A stretch of DNA of 64,000 nt from Laguncularia racemosa (taxonomy: Eukaryota; Streptophyta; Magnoliopsida; Myrtales; Combretaceae), in the NCBI GenBank assembly GCA_037954665.1, contig JBBMOL010000284.1:248001-312000 (forward strand), given 5' to 3'. The notes beneath the pieces were generated by a model. The model saw only the letters and a program-made list of their open reading frames with translations. It was not told where the DNA came from and did not search any database. A program made the translations under genes and the position numbers. Shown here piece by piece: positions 47,601 to 59,600 of the stretch (its first letter is position 1; each line of letters opens with the position of its first letter).

Positions 47601-50600
47601 TCTAGTCATGCTCATTCTATGTCCTAGAAATGCTTAAAGGAAGAGTTTCTGGGCCAATACAAACTGTTATCTAGCATCTACAAAGAAATGATGAAAACTA
47701 AAACCCACAAGATGGCTCCACGGTGACTGCAGCATTGCTCCTAATCTAGAGTTTGCATTATGCTTTCTGCTCTAATGTATTTACAAGAAATCTGCACTGT
47801 TTGCTAAACTTCTACAAATATGTCACCAACATTAATCCTAAACAAATTTACCTTGCATCATTGTCTAGTCTTTATGCCAAACCCTGAATGTGTGCCTGAA
47901 CTGACACTGTGCACTTCCTCAATGTTATTACTATAGTACTTATCCAAAATAATGTAATTACTAGAGTAATGATCAATTATTAGGGTTGCATGTGTTTAAT
48001 TGGATGGCCTGGGATAATTAAGCAAGTTTCAAACAGTCTCCAAGATCCAAGTAACATATGCCTCTGGCAATTATTATGTTGTTTGACTATGGATGTACAG
48101 GATTCTTTCGGACATGCGTACTCTCTCAGCAGATTGGATGGCAAACACCAGCAAGCCTGAAACAGAGTTACATTCTGTCCAAGCTAGTGGTGATGAAAGC
48201 CGGGGCACTTTCTTTTATCCACGGCCAGTTGCACCAACTGCTGCTCAGGTTGTGAAAATCATGTGCCTTTTCTATCTTTTTTATTAAATAATCAATTCAC
48301 TTTTTCTTCTTTTGTCTTGTAATGCAAGAGGATGTCATTTCTGTTGCTTCTAAAAATTACAAATGTCTGTCAATATGTATAATTTTGCAGCTTTGTGCAA
48401 CAGAAGAAGCTGGAGGGCGTACTTCTTGAATGCATAGCCAATTAATTTTGTGCATTACTTTTGCATCAAGTCATTTTATTTTCATTTTACCAAGGCGATG
48501 CTGGGAGGCCACTTATTGACTTGAGTAATAAATTTTCAGGTTCATTGCTTGCAGTTCCTGATTTATGAAGTTGTCTCAGGGGGTAACCTTAGAAAACCTG
48601 GTGGGCTTTTTGGAAACAGTGGATCTGAAATTCCTGTCAATGATATGAAACTGTTAGAGACATTCTTTTACAAGCTTAGCTTTTTCCTCCATATAATGGA
48701 CTATACTGGTAATCTTTCTACCTCTAAGCTAACTATTTATTGTTGGATGCCTTTATCCATGACAATTTATTATCTCTCCATTATGTTTTTCCACTATATT
48801 ACTCTGTTCCTTTTATCACTTTCATTCTGCTGAATATAGTTCCCCTTTTTGTTTTGCCCTTTTCTATTTTGGGCTGCACCAACCCACCCCCCTCAGGCAT
48901 AAGATTTTTGATATTGTCAGGGACATTCTTTTGTGACTTTTTGGTCCTTGTGCTGACAAGTATTTAAAAAGCTATATGATCTATTGATTTTGGTGTGATA
49001 CTGCTGCAGCAACCTTAGGAGCTCTGACAGATCTTGGCTTCTTATGGTTCAGAGAGTTTTACTTGGAGTCTTCTCGTGTTATTCAGGTAAAGTGCGTAGT
49101 CCACGGAATATGCGGTCATTTGTTAATATATCAAATTCAATTTCTTGAGAAAATGTGCAATCACTGGATGATCATTGCTTATTTACTGACCACACGGTCT
49201 TGACATTTCCCTTTCCTATCATGTCTCCCAATCATCTCTTTTGTGGAACTGTCATACTTTTGTTTCTGTTGTGCAGTTTCCCATTGAGTGCTCCCTCCCT
49301 TGGATGTTGGTCGATCACATATTGGAATCTCCTAGTACAGGACTTCTGGAAAGTGTCCTTATGCCTTTTGACATCTATAATGATTCAGCTCAGCAAGCAT
49401 TGGTTGTGTTGAAGCAGCGGTTCCTTTACGATGAAATTGAGGCTGAGGTATCCTACTTATGTGTTTGCTAATAAGCTGACTACATCAGTTACAATTCTGA
49501 TGGTTTAAGTACATTCTTGATCTGTCTATCTTATTCATTGCATTTTATATGGAACATATTCACTATTAATCACTGAACTAATGCTGTTAAAATGGTGATT
49601 TGGTTTCAAGCTCAATTGATTTACAGACCTCTTTATAATTGAGATATTCCTTCTATAGGAAATCCTGTGTACTAGTAATCTTCTCTATTTATGTACCTTT
49701 TCGCTTTCCCATATAGTGCCTATGACTCTTAAACTAGTAGTCTTTGAAGTTGATCTTGTGTAGAAAAGATTCCAGCTTTTATTTATTTAGAGAATTAGTT
49801 ATTGTTTTTTTATGTAGATTAGATATTTTTTTAGATATTGTATAGTTTTCTATTTTGTTGAGATTTCCAATTAAAAGGAAATTTGGTTTCCTTTTTTATG
49901 GACTGGTATGCTAGTCATCTTAGGATATATATATTAGAATGTATATACATTTTTGAAATAAGAAAAACATAGTTTTCTTCATGGTATCAGAGCTTAGTCT
50001 CTAAACCCTAATCACTACACTCCCTTCTATTGCATTGCCGTCCTCTCTAAACCCTGCTTTTACCGTCTCTAAACCTTGCTGCACCGCCGTCCTCTCTCCT
50101 GCCTTTCTACTATCTTCTTTGGAGAAAGATCATTCCTGCTTCTCTAATTATGACCAAATACGGCATGGCCTCACAATCTTCCTCCTCAGAAACCACCATT
50201 GTTCCCGATACTTCTTCTCATCTTGTCACAAATCATAAACTCCATGGCCATAATTTTCTTCAATGGTCACAATCAGTCTTCATGTATATTTGCGGTAGAG
50301 GAAAGGATGGACATCCCGCCGGTGAAATCTTGGTTCCAGAAGCTACAGATCCTAAATATAGAGTGGAAAACTGATGACCACTTGGTCATGTCGTGGTTAC
50401 TCTTTAGGACAGCTAAGGAAATATGGGAGGCAACACCTGAAACATATTCTAGCACCGAAAACTCCTCGGAATTATTGGAGATTGAGACTAGATTATATGA
50501 TCTATGTCAAGGAGACTTGAGTGTTACTCAATACTTTTAACACTCTCACTCGTTGTTGGTTGCAATTGGATATGTATGAGACTCATTCTTGGAATTGTAC

Positions 50601-53600
50601 TGAAGATTTTGCATTATATAGGAAAATTGTTGAGCAAAAAAGGACAATCATTTTTCTTCTTGGTCTAAATAAAGACCTAGATGAGGTAAGGGGGAGAATC
50701 ATGGGAATTAAACCCCTTCCTACTCTTCAGGAAGCCTTTGTAGAAGTACGGAGAGAAGAGAGCAGAAGGAAATTGATGATGACAGCCAACACACCTACTA
50801 TTGAAGGATCAACATTGTACACTCACAATTCATCTCAGAATAATAAGCCTCGAAGGACGACCATGGTGCGGCCATTTTAAGAAGCTTGGTCATATGAAGG
50901 AAACATACTGGAAATTACATGGAAAACCTGTGAAGTCGTCTAGTAGTCGATATGACAAGGAAATTCGTGCAAATACTACTGTTACAACGGATGATAATGC
51001 CAAAGCCATTCCATTCACTAAAGAGAAAATTAAAGCACTTCAGAAAATGTTTAGTGGCATCTCCAATTCTGGTCAAGCATCTCAATCTCCGGTTGAGCAA
51101 CATACCAGCCTATTAACACACCAAGGTATTTTATCCTGCACTCATATTGCCTAAAACAGCAGTTTGAAACCTCGGATAATTGACTCTGGAGCTTCAGATC
51201 ACATGACTGGAGACGTCAACATCCTCAAAAACTACCACCCATGCACTAGTCATTTTACTTACAAATAGCTGATGGCTCTTTCTCGTTGGTGGCAGGGATC
51301 GGATTAATCCAATTGATAGAGGATCTTCACCTTTTCTTTGTCCTTTATGTTCCTAAATTGAATTGCAATCTACTTTCAATTAGTAAAATTACTCATGACT
51401 TGAAATGTGTAACTAAGTTCTATTCAAATCTTTATGATTTTCAGGCAATGGATTCAGGGAAGGTGATTGGTAGTGCTAAGATGCGTGGTAGCCTATATTT
51501 ACTCAAAGATAATGATCTCCTCAGTAGACAAGTTCATCCATCAAGTTGTGTTTTTGAGTCTAGTTGAAAGTTAGCTAAGTTTGATTGTAATTTTGTGTTT
51601 ATTACAAAGTCTAGTCTAGTCAAGAGTCAAGTTATGTTATGGCATTATCGTCTTGGTCATCCAAACTTTAGATACATGGAAAAGTTGTTTCCTCATTTGT
51701 TTTTCAATAAAAACTCCAATTCTTATCAGTGTGAAATTTGCTAACCTGCAAAACATACTAGATATGTATATTCTGATCTAAAATACAATCCTTCACGAGT
51801 AAAAAATATAAATGGGGCTCGGTGGTTTGTAACATTTATCGATGATCATACAAGAACTACTTGGACATTTTTTTTAGATCAAGACTACTTGGACATTTCT
51901 TATGAAGGAAAAATCCGAAACATCAACCATATTTCAATCCTTTCATTTCATGGTCTCCACTCAATTCCAAAGCAACATTCAAGTTTTTAAAACAGATAAT
52001 GCCAAGGAATATTTTGATTCTGTCCTTGGTTCTTATCTTTCAAAACATGGGATCATTCATATAAGTTTATGTGTTGACACACCTTAAAAAAATGGTGTCG
52101 CTGAAAGAAAAAACAGACATTTACTTGAGGTAGGCTCGTGCTACTATGTTCTCTAATAATATGCCTAAACACTTTTGGGGCGAAGCCATTCTCACAGCCA
52201 CATATCTCATCAATAGGATGCCTAGTCGTGTCCTAAAATTCTAAAATCCTCTTTATGTCCTCATGCAAGCATACCCACATATCCGGTGTTTTTCTTCTGA
52301 TCTACCATTGAAGATTTTTGGTTGCTCTTCCTTTGTTCACATCCACCAATAGCACTGCACCAAACTTGATCCCAAATCCCTCCAATGCATCTTCCTTGGT
52401 TATTCTTCTAATAAAAAAGGATGCAAGTGTTACTCTCCAATCACTCAAAAAATATATAACTCCATGGATGTCACCTTCTTTGAAGACCAATCTTACTTTC
52501 CCAAATCCGACATTTAGGGGGAGAATTTGAGGGAATATTAGATTTGGGATCTCATTTAAGACACTCAACCAAACTCTGCCCCAATTTCATTTGAACCAAA
52601 TGCTGTCACTTCAGTTCCTACTACTGAAGTTGTCCCAGTAGTCTCAAATCAACCTCAACCTAATACTAATAATCTAGAACTTTGTGTCTATAGAAGGAGA
52701 AGACCAACTGAGCATATAGAGGCCACTATGCAGACCTAGGACTGTCAAGAATCGGAAGCAAGTCTTTCTGCATCTGATAATCATAATGGTATGGATTTCT
52801 CAACTCATGACTCTTTGGTGCCGATGGTTGATGACTCCAATCAACTAATTGCACATAGGAAAGGTGTCTGAGGGTGTACTGATCATCCAATCGAACGATA
52901 TGTGGCATATGGGAAATTGCTATCTTCTTACAAGGCTTTTGTATCAAATCTTGATAGTTTGCAGATTCCCAATTCTATTCAAGGTGCTAAAAATTCAGCA
53001 TGGAAACAAGCAGTTGAGCAAGAAATTCGGGCTCTAGAAAGTAATGATACATAGACACTTACTAAACTCTCTCAAAACAAAAACCCTGTAGGTTGCAAGT
53101 GGATATTCACTGTTAAATATAAAGTAGATGGAAGTGTCGAGATTCAAAGTTAGGCTTGTAGCAAAGGGTTTCACACAGTAATATGGGATTGACTACCAAG
53201 AGATTTTTGCACCAGTTGTCAAACTTAATACTGTTTGGGTTCTACTCTCTCTTGTAGTGAATCAAGATTAGCCTTCATACCAACTTGATGTTAAAAATGC
53301 CTTCTTGAATGGGGATCTTGAAGAAGAGGTCTATATGACAATACCACCGGGATGTGAAAACATTCAAACAGTGGGTTAGTTTGCAAGTTAAAAAAATCCT
53401 TATATGGCTTGAAGCAATCCCCTTGCGCATGGCTTGACAAATTCACTAAAACTGTGATTGCAAATGGGTACCATCAGTGTCAAGTTGACCATACACTATT
53501 TGTCAAGACCAAACTAGAAGGTAAGATTGCTATTCTCATGGTATATGTAGATGATATCATCTTGAAAGGTGATGGTTCAAAGGAAATTATCAATCTTAAA

Positions 53601-56600
53601 AGGATGCTGGCAACAAAATTTGAAATTAAGGATCTCGGGACTTTTAGGTATTTTTTAGGAATGGAGGTGGCTCGGTCTAAGGAAGGAATTGTCATATCTC
53701 AAAGAAAGTATGTCTTGGATTTGTTAGATGAAACTGGCTTACTTGGGTGCAAACCTGCTGACACACCAATGGATTCCAATAAAAGACGAAAAGAAGTGAA
53801 GGAAGCATTCCGGTTGACAAGGGAAGATATCAAAGACTTGTTGGCAAACTTATTTATCTATCACATACATGACCAGATATTACATACTCAGTAAGTGTAG
53901 TGAGTCAGCACATGAATAATCCGAGTGAGGATCATTTGGAAGCAGTAAATAGAATCTTGAGATATCTGAAGATGACTCTAGGGTATTATTACGATTCCAA
54001 GGGGGGAGGCTTTAGATACTCCTCTAATTAGGGTGTATCAACGTAGGAAGGGGGGATGATGCCCATAATATAGAAGCCTATCAGTAAAATAAGGTAATAA
54101 ATAATATAGTATGTTATAGTAGTGTGTGTTTTAGTATGGTGTAGGATATATGGGGAAGGGGTGAACTTGTAAATAATTCACAAGTGTAGGGGTATAGATA
54201 TGATGACGTGGAAAAGTAGAGGGCAGCACTAACAGAAGTAGAAGCGGTTAAAGGATATGGGATGACGTGGAAGGAGAGGGGAAGGCAAACCTATAAAGAG
54301 AAGGAGGGAGGGAAAATTTGTTAGAAAATTGGTTACTGAAATTAATAGTTTGTTGCGGAGAAAGGAAATTGTCTCCGACTGGGCTTGAGCTTAGGTACTT
54401 CTTTTTTCTACTTTTCACTTGTGTAAAACGCAGTAGCCACTTCTCGGAGGCTATCAGGTATGGACTGCTACTTAAAAAATCTGAAAACCGTGAAGTAGAG
54501 ATCTACACAGATCTCTACTTCACTTGGAGAAGTAGGCTATCATATGTTTGGGGCAACCTTGTCACTTGGAGAAGCAAAAAGCAAACTGTTGTTTCACGAA
54601 GTAGTGCAGAATCAGAGTATTGTGCTCTTGCACTAGGAATATGTGAAGGAATGTGGCTTCAAAGACTATTAAGGGAACTTAAGGTGGAGATAAAAGATTC
54701 TATCAAGATGTTTAGTGACAGTCAATCAGCCATTAGTATAGCCAAAAATCCTGTGCACTACGATAGAACAAAATACATTGAAATTGATCGATATTTTATA
54801 TTAAAGAAGGTCAACAATGGGATTGTTCAGCTAAGTTATGTTACAACAAAACTTTAAATTGCTGATATTTTTACTAAAGCACTACCAAGAGTTAGTTTTG
54901 ATGAATTGAATTCCAAGCTGGGCTTATATAATATATATAACCCAGCTTGAGGGGGAGTGTAAAAAAGATTCCAGCTTTTATTTATTTAGAGAATTAGTTA
55001 TTGTTTCTTTATTTAGATTAGATATTTTTTTAGATATTGTATAGTTTTCTATTTTATTGAGATTTCTAATTAAAAGGAAATTTGGTTTCCTTTTTTATGA
55101 ACTGGTATGCCAGCCATCTTAGGATATATATATATTAGAATGTATATATGTTTTTGAAATAAGAAAAACATAGTTTTCTTCATCTTGTGGTGTCATTGAG
55201 TAACCTATTTAAAAGAGTAGATGGCAATTAAGTCATTAAGTGTTCTATCAATGCACAAAGTCTTTTACATTAATCTGAAAGAATTCACTTGAGTATCAAT
55301 CTAAATGGTCAAATGATTTCTTGGGGTTAAAAACTGATTTGAAAGGGAAGGCAGTTCATTGAAACATGCCATATATGTTAGAAATCCTGCATATAATTAT
55401 AAAGATCTGATCTGATAAATTCCCTCTAAGCATACCACTAAAAAGTAGACTCAAGTAATCATATAATTATATCATTAACTAAGTTTTATTATTCTGATGT
55501 CCTGTGGCTCTTATTTTTGTTTTTAATTGAATCTGACACCACACTGTCTCAGTGCTTCTGCTGGCTTTTTTGTTGTCAAAAGGAGGTGCAAAGTTACAAA
55601 TACTTTTCTGGAATAACTCCTTTTATTTTGGCTTAGTGTTGTTCCCTTTTTTATTTAGGCATATTTCAGAGCCAAGTCAATCTCTGATGCATGAACTTAA
55701 ATAAATGAGACTTTGGAGTAAGATTGCTAGAACACCATTTAGTTAGCATGTAGAAAAATGATATATGACTGGGAGTAATATGGTTGCTTTTTGGCCATTG
55801 GCTCATGTGCTCTATAACTGTTTCTAATTATTGGTTGCAAACATATTCATATGTAGGTGGACCATTGTTTTGATTTATTTGTTTCCAGATTGTCTGATAT
55901 AATACTTACCTATTACAAGAGCTGGGCAGCAAGGTATGCTGTATGCAATCTCATCAATGTGTTTGAGCTGCTCCTTTTATACTGAGATATAACTCGTATT
56001 TTTTCTTTTAATGAAAACCCTGCAGTGAGCTACTTGATCCTTCTTTCCTTTTTGTGGTGGATAATGCTGAAAAATTTTCCATCCAACCAATGAGGTTTGT
56101 GACATTATTGCAGATGACCAGAGTGAAGGTAGGGACCTACTTGCAATGCATGATGTATGTGTTAGTATTTTACCTCATTGAGTTCACTACCTGGTTCATG
56201 TCGTATAGGTGTTTGACAAATGCTCGTTGATGATATATTCGGTATCTTGTCTTAGTAATTATTTTTGAAGGAATCTTTTATGTATCTTTAGTCAACAAGA
56301 AACCTTTTGGTCATGTTCTATGGACCTAGGTTTAAGGCAATCTGTTGTGTAAATTTTGGTTACAGCCTCCTTTTTAATGTATTTTTTTTTTAAACAAGTT
56401 CTTCTCTATGTTGAATGACTTGTCATATATTTAGAGGGAAGGAATTGGTCTACTAGAAAGAGGAGTTATATAACAGGAAAAAGAGAGCTATAAAGTTTAT
56501 CTGAATGATGCTAGCACAAAAAAAAAAAAAAAAAATCCTTTCAGTGAAACTGACCAATAACAGCTGATTTATTCTCACAAAATCTCCAACATGTTTTTTC

Positions 56601-59600
56601 TGAAAAAGGAAAAAAAAAAATTCACTATGGTGTTTCTTTAGTGCATTTTTGTGTAAGAAGATAACTTCTAGCTTTAAGAACCTAACTTACTATTCAAACA
56701 GCAGAAAGCTTGAATTCAAATGAAGGGGAGCTTAACTGCTGTAGCTGTGAAACTTCTTGGTCTTGGATCATCGATAATCAGTTCTCTCTAAATCACCAGG
56801 AGAAATATCTGCTAGTGTCTGCAAGAAAATCTTTTTGCATAACGATGACGGAAAGGCGGGAAAAGGTTTATATCTTGATATTTTGGCTTACCTGAATACT
56901 CTGGGGCACATAAAAGTAAAACAATGATAGAGTGCTTGAATGAAGGAATGAGTCATTTGATCAGATTGAACATTATGTCCTAATCTTCACGAATTAGTGC
57001 ACCTCATTGGGTAACAGCATGATATTTGAAACCCGAAAATTCAGTTCCACATAGATGGAGATGGAGCATCATACATCAATAGGGCTTATTTATGTGTAAT
57101 GTTTATAATTTTTTTTTTTGTTTGGGGGGTGGGGTAGTAAGGTCTGAATTTTTATATATTGTTTATAATGTCTTGTGATTGGACTAAGCATTTTGCAAGA
57201 GTAATTTTTGTTCCTCTTTGTAACCACTCTGTTGTGATGTTTAGCTGCTTGGGAGAACAATTGACTTGAGAAGTCTGTTAGCTGAACGAATGAATAAAGT
57301 ATTTAGAGACAATCTCGAGTTTCTCTTTGACCGGTTTGAGTCTCAAGATTTATGTGCAGTAGTGGTAATTATCTGTCATTGCTCTCTTGCTTGCTGTACA
57401 CTTCCCTTTCCCCAGTGAAAATATTGTTTACCACAAATAAATTATATATTTATATTTCAGGAATTAGAAAAGTTGCTTGAAATATTACGTCGTGCACACG
57501 AATTGCTAGTGAAGAATCTTTCAGTAGACTCGTTCAATCTTATGTTGACTGAGATGCTAGAGAACGCATCTCTTGTTTCCTACTCAAGTCGACTTGCTAC
57601 CCAGGTTTGCTTATGAGTACAATATATGATTCCATACACCACCTTATTTGGTCAGATAAATTTGTTATTCTTCCATTCTTTGCAATTACTATGTAAGATT
57701 TGGTTTAATTTTTTATGTTAGACATCCTATGTCAGCATTTGTGTGATATCCAGCCCCCAGGTTGGAATCGTATCAAACTGATGATTTATTTTTTTTGATA
57801 AATGAAACTGATGATTTATTGTTTATTGGAATTATTGGACTTGGAAGTGACTTCTGGTTGATACTGTTTTGCCAACACTAAGCCATCTAGCTGTGCTCTC
57901 TTATGCATACAAATATATCTGCCTGCTGGAACTTGGAAGGCCATGGGCTTGTTAGCACTTGCAATATTCTGTAACTCATTTCCTTTTCTGATCTGAAGAT
58001 TGTCTGCAAAATTGTTCTGCACCATTATGCTAGGCCCGGTCCCAATTATTATTATTATTTTTTTGTGTGGAAAATAACCATCAATGGAAGTTCTCCAGAT
58101 CCTTGGGACTTCAGGTTGGAAGCGTCTTTTATCGTTAATATAAGATTTTGCGTGAGAATATATGGATATTCCTTCTCAGGAAGCTTAGGGTTTGTGACAT
58201 TCATTTTTTTTCTGCTTCCCTCATCTTGATTGATCTTACTACAGAATAGATCACTGTTAGTCTGCACATTTATATTTTTCAGAAAGCCCCTTATGACACA
58301 ATTATATGGGAGCCTGAAAAGTTAGCATGGACTTGTTAACAACTACAAGAAGACACACTTGATAACTTTGTCAAAATAGGTGCAAGAATTTGTCAGATGG
58401 GGGAATCTGTGAATGGATAGTATAATTGTGGAGAGAATATCTAAATTCCTGGATGCATTTTCTTTTATGACAAGTTAATGTACTTGAATGCATTATGCCA
58501 AGCTGTATATATCTGTTAGCTGATGATCCTGACAAATGCAACCAACCTATTCATAGTGACTGGTAAAAAATGTTCTTTTGACACGTGGGGTTTATATTCC
58601 AAAGAGTATCAATTTTTTATTTGATGCAAATGATAGCCATTCCATCTGTCATCCAAGAGAAGCAATTTCACTTACTATTAGCTTTAGCTTGTGTTATGTA
58701 GTGAATTCAGATGCTTTATCATTTGTATGTAGTGGTGATGATGTAAATCTTGAAAAGTTATATGATATGTTGTTAGTGGAGGCATGCAGCTTGAGTAAAT
58801 TCAAATATGAGATGGAGGTATGATCTACTTGTCCAAGAAAGTATGATTTACCATATTTTATTTGAATTTTTTTTCTAGATATGGTCAGAGATGCAAAATG
58901 ACTTTTTGCCAAACTTCATTCTGTGCAATACAACGCATCGATTCATTCGCTCATCAAAGATCGCTCCTGTTCCTGTCCAAAAGCCTTCAGTTCCATATGC
59001 CAAACCTAATTTCTATTGCGGTACTCAGGTAAGTGAAATTATATTTTCATTCTCAACCACTTAAATTATTTCATTTGCAGATTTTATGTGGGAAGATTAA
59101 TTATTTCATTCTCTACAGGATTTGAATGCTGCCCATCAGAGTTTTGCACGTCTGCACAGTGGCTTTTTCGGAATGCCCCATGTGTTTGCCATAGTTAAAC
59201 TTTTAGGACAAAAGTCATTGCCTTGGCTTATTCGGGCACTACTGGATCACATATCAAATAAGGTGATTTCTCTTTCATGCTTGGTTTAATCATATCATTA
59301 GGTGTAGTAGCAATTTGACAGTAATAGAATTTTGAGTAATTAATTGTTTGCAGCAATCATTGTTTGCATTTTTTTTTTTCATATGAAAGACCTTTTCTAT
59401 TATAGATATTGGCTATGAAATTGTTTTTCTATTAGGGGGCCCAATTCTATCTTCACAGAAAATGTACTCTTTCCTTAATAATAGCGCATTCCACATTTGG
59501 TTCCTCCAGCTACATCAAGCTTATCTTGGCTCTATGGAGTTTCATATCAAATTGTTTGTTGAAAATCTCTCCTAATAAGTTTTTTATAAGCATCATACTG

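Larger units (their letters stand above)
38624..49447 (+). other. PIR: PIR exons 1-18 (exon map)
   Basis: Exons read from splice sites, reading frame and family similarity: 38624-38677, 38774-38846, 42274-42338, 42492-42569, 43298-43417, 43508-43578, 43661-43753, 44014-44083, 44674-44738, 44879-45074, 45426-45577, 46057-46150, 46233-46448, 46976-47187, 48101-48248, 48540-48708, 49010-49086, 49277-49447. Codon phases match at every junction. The N-terminal half is the part that, in the family, binds Rac/ROP and contacts NAP1. Confidence 0.9.
51160..54930 (+). pseudogene. Copia 2 pol remnant (protease, integrase, RT, RNase H)
   Basis: Protease: Ile-Asp-Ser-Gly-Ala-Ser near 51180. Integrase spans about 51630-52540 (Leu-Gly-His-Pro; Thr-Asp-Asn-Ala-Lys-Glu; Asn-Arg-Met-Pro). 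RT: Leu-Asp-Val-Lys-Asn-Ala-Phe near 53285 and Tyr-Val-Asp-Asp near 53545. RNase H: 54510-54890 (Ser-Ser-Ala-Glu-Ser-Glu-Tyr-Cys; Asp-Ser-Gln-Ser-Ala). There are several stops, an interruption at about 53985-54460 and a rearranged stretch at 54490-54535 where the early RNase H codons should be. Confidence 0.88.
49754..55187 (+). mobile_element. Ty1/copia retrotransposon 2, complete, in PIR intron 18 (sense orientation)
   Basis: LTRs at 49759-49981 (223 bp) and 54958-55182 (225 bp) differ at roughly ten positions plus a 2-base gap (4-5%), so it is younger than copia 1. TCTTG at 49754-49758 and 55183-55187 is the target duplication. A primer-binding site and polypurine tract are present. Gag-pol is broken by stops and by a nested LTR-element fragment. 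Confidence 0.95.

Noticed and set aside
48390..48435. Possible extra PIR exon after TTGCAG at 48391
   Set aside because: It adds residues not in the family and reaches a stop; joining 48248 to 48540 gives the conserved protein. At most it is a rare poison exon.
49441..49460. PIR intron 18 donor GTATCCT as a third U12 intron
   Set aside because: The bases after GTATCCT depart from the consensus, and no TCCTTAAC-like branch site precedes the acceptor at 55855-55856.
58578..58823. 81-codon open frame in PIR intron 22
   Set aside because: It has no recognisable family, and the flanking PIR exons join perfectly without it.
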